The notes under the pieces were generated by a model. That model saw nothing but the letters and a program-made list of their open reading frames with translations, did no database searches and had not been told where the DNA came from. The position numbers and the translations under genes are program-made. A stretch of DNA of 38,882 bases, taken from Candidatus Geothrix odensensis (lineage in GTDB: Bacteria; Acidobacteriota; Holophagae; Holophagales; Holophagaceae). This document shows, piece by piece, positions 26,081-38,882 of the stretch (positions are counted from its first letter, which is position 1; every line of letters starts with the position of its first letter). Location of the stretch: assembly GCA_016714685.1 (NCBI GenBank), contig JADKCH010000021.1, positions 1 through 38,882 on the forward strand, read 5' to 3'.

Positions 26081-26109
26081 GTCTAAGGATTTGGGATAAG
26101 AGTTCAGAA
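26081..26109 (+). repeat. Leader direct repeat, copy 2
   Basis: GTCTAAGGAT (26081-26090) plus AGAGTTCAGAA (26099-26109), separated by eight bases. It ends three bases before the likely 16S 5' end. Confidence 0.7.
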
Positions 26110-26111
26110 TG

Positions 26112-27656
<1,545 letters not shown>

Positions 27657-27706
27657 GGAGAGTCACTTTTAGGAGTGACGATAGGTCAACGCTTCCGATC
27701 GAAGTA

Positions 27707-27730
27707 TCTATCCGGTTTTTAAAGACGCTC
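27707..27730 (+). other. 16S processing stem, 3' strand
   Basis: This segment is the reverse complement of 25969-25992 with one G-U pair. It partly overlaps another hairpin, ACGCTCG (27725-27731) with CGAGCGT (27744-27750), so the two structures may be alternatives before and after cleavage. Confidence 0.85.
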
Positions 27731-27768
27731 GTGCAATCTTTGACGAGCGTGTTTGGGCGTCTGTAACT

Positions 27769-27844
27769 GGGCCCGTAGCTCAGCTGGGAGAGCGCCTGGT
27801 TTGCATCCAGGAGGTCGTCGGTTCGAACCCGGTCGGGTCCACCA
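27769..27844 (+). tRNA. alaT: tRNA-Ala (UGC anticodon)
   Basis: 76-nt cloverleaf with encoded CCA. Acceptor GGGCCCG pairs with CGGGTCC (one G-U pair), the D arm has AGCTCAGCTGGGAGAGC, the anticodon loop TTTGCAT gives UGC, and the T arm has GGTTCGAACCC. It lies in the 16S-23S spacer, the classical place for Ala and Ile tRNAs. Confidence 0.97.
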
Positions 27845-27846
27845 CC

Positions 27847-27905
27847 ATTTGCCAGGATTGGCAAATAGGACGGAATCGACGAAGTCGATTGCCGCCCGAA
27901 GGGCG
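27847..27905 (+). other. Three consecutive hairpins between the two spacer tRNAs
   Basis: ATTTGCCA/TGGCAAAT (27847-27854, 27859-27866; 4-base loop), AATCGAC/GTCGATT (27874-27880, 27884-27890; GAA loop) and CGCCC/GGGCG (27893-27897, 27901-27905; GAA loop). They fill most of the 108-base gap between tRNA-Ala and tRNA-Ile and are probably precursor-processing signals. Confidence 0.7.
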
Positions 27906-27952
27906 CCGAGCAGGAAGCGAGGCGTCAACGCGGTGCCTAGCGACCAAACCAA

Positions 27953-28030
<78 letters not shown>

Positions 28031-28034
28031 CCAT

Positions 28035-28050
28035 TTGCCGGAAGGCAGAG
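28035..28050 (+). repeat. Spacer direct repeat with GNRA hairpin, copy 1
   Basis: TTGCCGGAAGGCAGAG; TGCC and GGCA pair around a GGAA tetraloop of the GNRA type. Copy 2 lies at 28121-28136. Confidence 0.7.
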
Positions 28051-28120
28051 GCATAAGCATTTGAGTTGAGTTGAGATCCCTAGGGATTTGAATCCAGCTC
28101 AAGGCCGACTCGCGGGTCGG

Positions 28121-28136
28121 TTGCCGGAAGGCAGAG
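28121..28136 (+). repeat. Spacer direct repeat with GNRA hairpin, copy 2
   Basis: Identical to 28035-28050 over 16 bases, just before the boxA-like element. Confidence 0.7.
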
Positions 28137-28150
28137 TTGTTTGACATTAA
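28136..28150 (+). promoter_or_regulatory. boxA-like antitermination element
   Basis: GTTGTTTGACATTAA resembles the Nus-factor boxA of rRNA spacers (core TTTGACA). It lies about 130 bases before 23S, a usual place. The match outside the core is partial. Confidence 0.5.
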
Positions 28151-28235
28151 AATAGAAGGAATAGAGAAGGGTATCCATGGCGTTCAAGTAACGTTGTGGG
28201 TTTAGCGAGGCAAATATAGCGAATCAATGCTTTTT

Positions 28236-28267
28236 GGGTTTGAAGTCAATGTTATTCATTGATGGAA

Positions 28268-28274
<7 letters not shown>
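28236..28274 (+). other. 23S processing stem, 5' strand
   Basis: This stretch is largely complementary to 31196-31237 after 23S, for example ATGTTATTCATTGATGGAAG against the reverse complement of the trailer, with a few mismatches and small bulges. It brackets 23S and should be an RNase III substrate. Confidence 0.75.
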
Positions 28275-31195
<2,921 letters not shown>

Positions 31196-31205
<10 letters not shown>

Positions 31206-31237
31206 CATCAATCAATAACATCAAACTTCAATACCCC
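31196..31237 (+). other. 23S processing stem, 3' strand
   Basis: This is the 3' partner of 28236-28274. Beyond it the trailer (about 31238-31285) also resembles the complement of 28150-28210, so pairing may extend further. Confidence 0.75.
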
Positions 31238-31285
31238 GATGCGCATACGCGCCTCGCCAAATCCCTTCTCACCCTTCTAACCCTT

Positions 31286-31400
31286 CGTCGTGGCTTTTCC
31301 CCAGGGGTCACACCCGTTCCCATCCCGAACACGGCCGTTAAGACCTGGAGGGCCGATGATACTGCGCATCACATGCGTGGAAAAGTAGGTCGCTGCGACG
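31286..31400 (+). rRNA. rrf: 5S ribosomal RNA
   Basis: About 115 bases; the terminal stem is CGTCG (31286-31290) with CGACG (31396-31400). The interior has the conserved CACACCCGTTCCCATCCCGA and ACACGGCCGTTAAG segments. It closes the 16S-Ala-Ile-23S-5S operon, 80 bases after 23S. Confidence 0.95.
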
Positions 31401-31408
31401 TTAAAACG

Positions 31409-31439
31409 AACGGGTCACCCCAAAAGGTGACCCGTTTTT
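31409..31439 (+). terminator. rRNA operon terminator 1
   Basis: 11-bp perfect stem AACGGGTCACC (31409-31419) and GGTGACCCGTT (31426-31436) with loop CCAAAA and a T-run. Strong Rho-independent terminator, eight bases after 5S. Confidence 0.93.
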
Positions 31440-31447
31440 ACGTACCA

Positions 31448-31472
31448 AACCCCCGCATCTGCGGGGGTTTTT
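31448..31472 (+). terminator. rRNA operon terminator 2
   Basis: AACCCCCGCA (31448-31457) and TGCGGGGGTT (31460-31469), a perfect 10-bp palindrome around TC, followed by T's. It is in tandem with terminator 1 and isolates ppdK from rRNA transcription. Confidence 0.88.
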
Positions 31473-31516
31473 GCGTTTTCCGCCGGATACACTGGAGCTA
31501 CCGAGTGGAGGCATAA

Positions 31517-34234
<2,718 letters not shown>

Positions 34235-34257
34235 CCGCCCGGATCAGCTATCCTGTT

Positions 34258-34283
34258 AAGGCCGCGCCACGCGCGGCCTTTTT
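34258..34283 (+). terminator. Terminator after ppdK
   Basis: 10-bp perfect stem AAGGCCGCGC (34258-34267) and GCGCGGCCTT (34271-34280) with loop CAC and a T-run. It lies 23 bases after ppdK and only 12 before ettA, so ettA needs its own promoter or read-through; no promoter is obvious. Confidence 0.9.
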
Positions 34284-34295
34284 GTCGGATTCCCC

Positions 34296-35983
<1,688 letters not shown>

Positions 35984-35987
<4 letters not shown>

Positions 35988-36601
35988 CGGCTCCTGTCTC
36001 CAGCGCACCCCGGCTCGCGGTCCTCACCGCCCTGTCCGGTCTGGTCCTGGGAGGGAGCGCCCTGTGGCTAGGCGTGGCTGAAGGCGCCACCACCTTCTGG
36101 GGTTTCGGCGCCGCCTGCCTCCTGCAGGTGCCACCAGCCTTGAGCCTGCGCCAGCGCGTCCTGGCTGGTCTGGGCAACAACGGGCTGGAGCGGGAGCGCC
36201 TCACGCTCCGGAGCGTCAGCTTTCTCCTGCGCCTGCTGGGCCTGGGCCTGGCCATGGCCGCGATCTCTGCGTTGCTGGGCGGGCGCGCCCCCCAGACCGG
36301 CCCGCTTTCCCTGGGCGTGGCGATCCTGCCTGTGGGCTGCCTGGCCCTCCTGTGGCGTTCGAAGCGTCCTCTGGCGGGTCTCCATCCGGCCCTGGCCCTG
36401 GATGCCGACCGGGCCCGCACCCTGTCCGCGCTGGCGGTCCTGCTGCTGGCCTCCAGCCTGCTGGGTCGCTGGTTCCCCTGGGCCGATGCTTCTGCCGGCC
36501 TCGTGATGGCGGCGGGGCTCTTCCTGGAGGGACGCACCATGGGCAAGGGCACCACCCTGGCGCCGGCCGCCTGCGGAGGGGGCTGCGGCGGCTGCGGGTG
36601 A
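35984..36601 (+). CDS. Small integral membrane protein, degenerate cation-efflux-like, Cys-rich tail
   Basis: A 205-residue protein with about six hydrophobic segments. The segment LALDADRARTLSALAVLLLA, followed by GRWFPWADASAGLVMAAGLF, resembles the membrane domain of cation diffusion facilitators (ADALHSRTD...WPWLDPLAGL), but the metal-binding His/Asp residues of that family are mostly absent and there is no cytoplasmic domain. The tail ends AACGGGCGGCG, with three Cys in C-x3-C-x2-C spacing. It overlaps ettA by four bases (ATGA) and the Dnmt2 gene by one, so it is part of an operon. It could be an integral-membrane metal-related protein; function unproven. Confidence 0.6.
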
Positions 36602-37458
36602 TGCGGGTCCTGGAGCTGTTCTCGGGTCTGGGGGGCTGGCGCTGCGCCCTGGGAGACCGGGGCGGGGTGGTGGCCGCCTACGATGTCAGCGAGGCGGCCA
36701 ACGCCACCTACGCGCTCAACCACGGTGAGGTCCCAGAGGCCCGCGAACTGGCCACGGTGCCCCTGGCGGAGTTGGCGGCCACCGGGGCCGACACCTGGCT
36801 GATGAGCCCGCCCTGCCAGCCCTTCTGCCGAATGGGCAACCACCAGGGCCTGGAGGACCGGCGCTCCCTGGCCTTCCTCCACCTCATGGAGGTGTTCCGC
36901 CAGGCAGCGCCGGATCGCCTGGTGCTTGAGAACGTGGTGGGCTTCCTGGGCTCGGACGCCCACGCGCTGCTATCGGAACGCGTCCGTACCCACGGCATGC
37001 ATCAGCTGGACCTCCAGGCCTGCCCCAGCCGCTTTGGCTGGCCCAACCAGCGCCCCCGAGTGTTCCTCGTGGCCTCGCGGAAGCCCTTGAAGGCGCTGCC
37101 GCAACCCCGGCTCCCGCCCCGCCCCATCGCAGAATTCCTGGATGACCTGGAGGACGAGACGCTCTACCTCCGCGCCTCGAAGGATGCCCGGCACCATCAG
37201 GGCCTCGATCTGGTGGAAGCCGGGGACTGCCGCAGCGCCTGCTTCATCGGTGGCTACGGCCGTCGCTTCGTGGGCAGTGGCTCCTTCCTGAAGACGGAGC
37301 GCGGCGTGCGCCGCTTCTCCCCCTCCGAGGTGGCGCGGTTGCTGGGCCTGCCGGAGGCGTTCCGGTTTCCCGAGGCGCTCTCCTTGGAGGCCCGCTACCG
37401 GCTGCTGGGCAACAGCCTCTCGATCCCCGTGGCCGCCTGGGCCCTGGATCATCTGTAG
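36601..37458 (+). CDS. Dnmt2-type C5-cytosine methyltransferase (probable tRNA C38)
   Basis: A 285-residue C5-cytosine methyltransferase without a target-recognition domain of restriction-modification type. Motif I is ELFSGLGGWR, motif IV MSPPCQPFCRMG with catalytic Cys72, motif VI LENVVGF (Glu110), motif VIII QRPRVFLVA and motif X RLLGNSLSIPV. The distances and the segments DRRSLAFLHLMEVF and CFIGGYGRRFVGSGSFLKT match the eukaryotic tRNA methyltransferase Dnmt2/TRDMT1 (CFTxxYG...GTGS), more than bacterial DNA methylases. Bacterial Dnmt2 homologues are known in Geobacter. No restriction enzyme lies nearby. The start ATG 36601 overlaps the previous stop (TGATG); an earlier in-frame start would fall inside that gene. 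The neighbour ettA also serves translation. Confidence 0.8.
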   Translation: MRVLELFSGLGGWRCALGDRGGVVAAYDVSEAANATYALNHGEVPEARELATVPLAELAATGADTWLMSPPCQPFCRMGNHQGLEDRRSLAFLHLMEVFRQAAPDRLVLENVVGFLGSDAHALLSERVRTHGMHQLDLQACPSRFGWPNQRPRVFLVASRKPLKALPQPRLPPRPIAEFLDDLEDETLYLRASKDARHHQGLDLVEAGDCRSACFIGGYGRRFVGSGSFLKTERGVRRFSPSEVARLLGLPEAFRFPEALSLEARYRLLGNSLSIPVAAWALDHL

Positions 37459-37467
37459 AATCAGGCC

Positions 37468-38049
37468 ATGCGCCTCCTGCTGTCCGCCTTCGCTCCGGAA
37501 CTGGGCCCCCTCGCGGAGGACACGCCGCCCGGCTGGGAGGCGGCCACGGTGGGGGTCGGCGCGGTCAGTGCGGCGGCGGCGACCTCGGCCCTGGTGCTGG
37601 ACCGCTGGCCCGAGGCGGTGGTGTTCCTGGGGACCTGCGGGCGCTACGATCAGCGCCTTCCCCTCTTCGAGTGCCTGTGGGCCAGCGAGGCCATCGCCAC
37701 CTCCCTGGAAGAGCTTCGCGGAGGAGCCTATCGGCCGGGCATCGAGCGGCGCCGATGGATGGCCTCCCTTCCAGGGGCCTTGCCCGCACATGCCGTGGTG
37801 GTACCTCCGGCCATCACGTGTACCGCGGAGGGTGCTGCCCAGCTCGCGTCGCTGGGCCCCGTGGAACACCTCGAACTCACGGGCGTGTTCGAGGCCTGCC
37901 GCCTGGCGGGCGTCCCCTGCGGTGCGGCCCTGGTGGTGGTGAACGACGTGGGCCCCGAGGCCCAGGCGCAGTGGACGGCCAACCATGCGGAGGGCAGCCG
38001 CCGCCTGGTGGAGCGGCTCAGGGCTACGGGCTTTTTCGAAGGGGCGTGA
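37468..38049 (+). CDS. Nucleoside phosphorylase/nucleosidase-superfamily protein
   Basis: A 193-residue protein with features of the PNP/MTA-SAH nucleosidase fold: an N-terminal strand MRLLLSAFAPELGPL, GVGAVSAAAATSAL (compare GVGKVNAA), AVVFLGTCGRYD, and a C-terminal block LELTGVFEACRLAGVPCGAA with VVVNDVG corresponding to the E-G-A-A and V-S-D elements. It is short for the family (usually 220-240). Futalosine hydrolase MqnB of the alternative menaquinone pathway is a possible identity, but I see no specific proof. It follows the Dnmt2 gene by nine bases and overlaps the convergent comEC by 26. Confidence 0.5.
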   Translation: MRLLLSAFAPELGPLAEDTPPGWEAATVGVGAVSAAAATSALVLDRWPEAVVFLGTCGRYDQRLPLFECLWASEAIATSLEELRGGAYRPGIERRRWMASLPGALPAHAVVVPPAITCTAEGAAQLASLGPVEHLELTGVFEACRLAGVPCGAALVVVNDVGPEAQAQWTANHAEGSRRLVERLRATGFFEGA

Positions 38050-38882
38050 GAGCCGAGGACCCATCGCCGGTCTCGATGCGCCAGCCCCCTTCCACCGCCG
38101 CGACGCGGACGCCGCAGGAAGGTCCCGTCACCCAGGGCGTCAGGCCCTGCCGCCGGAGCGTCTCCAGTGTTTCGGGATGGGGGTGCTCGAAGCGGTTGCG
38201 GAGCCCGGCCGGAATGATGACCACTTCAGGTTTCAGGGCAGCCACCCAGGCCGGATCCGAGGCGTTGCGGCTGCCGTGGTGCCCGGCTTTCAGCAGGCGG
38301 TGCGGAGAGACCCCGGGGTCGCCCAGATCCAGGAGATCCCGCTCCTGGATGGCCAGGGCATCACCCATGAGCCACAGCTCGCGGTCCCGCCAGCTGACCC
38401 GTACCACGGCGGAGACCATGTTGGCGTCCGGCAGGGCGAAGGCGCGGACGGGCCAGCGCACGCTGAAGGCCGCCTCGCCGCGGGACCAGGTGTCCCCTCG
38501 CAGCAACCCGGCCAGGTTCACCGCCATGAAGGGGGCAAAGGCCGTCCAGGGATCCTCTTCCTCGGCGGTGACAGGCACGGCTGTGGAGGCCAGGGGCCAT
38601 AGGCGCGCCAGCGTGGCCCAGCCTCCGGCGTGGTCGCCGTGGGCATGGGTGAGCACCAGGTGCACGGGTTCCCGCACACCGCGCCGGCTCAGCACCCGCG
38701 CCAGGCGGCGCCCGGTCCAGGGGCCCGGGCCTGTGTCCACCACCGTGGCGTCGCCCCCGGGCACCCTCAGCAGCAGGGCATCGCCCTGGCCGATGTCCAC
38801 GGATTCCAGGGAGAGCGTGTCCGGAGCTCGGCCCGTCCCGCGGAAGGCGAGCAGCCCCGCGGAGAGCCCGACGAGCCCGAGG
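38024..38882 (-). CDS. comEC: ComEC/Rec2 competence protein, C-terminal metallo-beta-lactamase domain (partial)
   Basis: The frame is open to the right edge and continues outside, so only the last 285 or so residues are seen. A short hydrophobic stretch (GLVGLSAGLLAF), the end of the membrane domain, is followed by SLESVDIGQGDALLLRVPGG, the hallmark of ComEC's lactamase-like domain. Then come the metal motif LTHAHGDHAGGW, ELWLMGDALA, and KAGHHGSRNASDPAW. In ComEC this periplasmic or membrane-near domain is thought to degrade the non-transforming strand during DNA uptake. Together with type IV pilus genes in the same window it hints at natural competence. Confidence 0.9.
   Translation of the reverse strand, partial: LGLVGLSAGLLAFRGTGRAPDTLSLESVDIGQGDALLLRVPGGDATVVDTGPGPWTGRRLARVLSRRGVREPVHLVLTHAHGDHAGGWATLARLWPLASTAVPVTAEEEDPWTAFAPFMAVNLAGLLRGDTWSRGEAAFSVRWPVRAFALPDANMVSAVVRVSWRDRELWLMGDALAIQERDLLDLGDPGVSPHRLLKAGHHGSRNASDPAWVAALKPEVVIIPAGLRNRFEHPHPETLETLRRQGLTPWVTGPSCGVRVAAVEGGWRIETGDGSSALTPLRKSP

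Larger units (their letters stand above)
25740..26111 (+). promoter_or_regulatory. rRNA operon promoter and 16S leader region
   Basis: A 370-base region without a gene between trmFO and 16S. It must hold the rRNA promoter; the best candidate is TTGCAT (25864-25869) with GATAGT (25884-25889), but the 14-base spacing is poor, so I do not assign it firmly. Inside the leader are the 5' strand of a long 16S processing stem (25969-25992) and a 28-base direct repeat. A short hairpin CATGCTTGAGAGCATG lies at 25951-25966. Confidence 0.5.

Noticed and set aside
31471..31493. Sigma-70 promoter before ppdK (TTGCGT and TACACT)
   Set aside because: The spacing is 11 bases, which does not work, and the first box is inside the terminator tail.
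36352..36600. Upstream extension of the Dnmt2 frame
   Set aside because: It overlaps the membrane protein in another frame, and the Dnmt2 family begins at MRVLELFSG.
36601..37458. Restriction-modification methylase
   Set aside because: No target-recognition domain, no adjacent endonuclease, and motifs fit Dnmt2 better.

Overview
This is a GC-rich, gene-dense bacterial chromosome segment with a complete rRNA operon. The 16S gene, the Gram-negative envelope genes (lptE, L- and P-ring flagellar genes, an outer-membrane barrel protein) and the gene content fit a Holophagae-type acidobacterium such as Geothrix. That placement is an inference from memory of such sequences, not a database result. 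I see no insertion sequence, prophage, integrase or CRISPR array. Apart from the short AT-rich gap near position 560, base and codon use look uniform, so this is core genome rather than an island.

Layout, left to right. 1-552 is the end of priA. 696-8542 is a minor-pilin operon (fimT/gspH-like, pilV-like, pilW-like, pilX-like and a large pilY1 adhesin). 8607-11147 holds rsmA and RNase J. 11144-13909 (minus strand) is a four-gene ECF sigma, anti-sigma, Spy/CpxP-like and outer-membrane barrel operon, probably an envelope-stress unit. 14041-16141 is hpt-lptE-holA, translationally coupled. 16222-17791 is a two-subunit class I fumarase. 17937-18767 is prmC. 18811-24389 is a flagellar cluster (flgH, flgI, flgJ-type rod protein, flgM, two small unknowns, flgK, flgL) with a sigma-54-like site before flgH and a sigma-28-like site before flgM. 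24377-25723 (minus) is trmFO. 25740-31440 is the rRNA operon: leader, 16S, tRNA-Ala(UGC), tRNA-Ile(GAU), 23S, 5S, terminators. 31517-38049 is ppdK, ettA, a small membrane protein, a Dnmt2-type C5-methyltransferase and a nucleosidase-like protein. 38024-38882 (minus) is the C-terminal end of comEC.

The most striking result of close reading is a set of apparent one-base insertions in short G/C runs: in the signal peptide of pilY1 (CCC, 3840-3842), in RNase J (CCCC, 9736-9739), at the end of a small gene before flgK (GGGGG or CCCC, 21882-21893), and in a conserved stretch of 16S rRNA (GGG, 26590-26592). Removing one base at each protein site restores a sensible product. Together they suggest sequencing or assembly over-calls, although real frameshifts cannot be excluded from sequence alone.

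The most biologically interesting items are the bacterial Dnmt2 (tRNA C38 methyltransferase-like) homologue, the ECF envelope-stress operon with an uncharacterised barrel protein, the two-tier flagellar promoters, and long processing stems and ordered hairpins in the rRNA operon. I did not find a clearly new multi-gene defence or mobile system.
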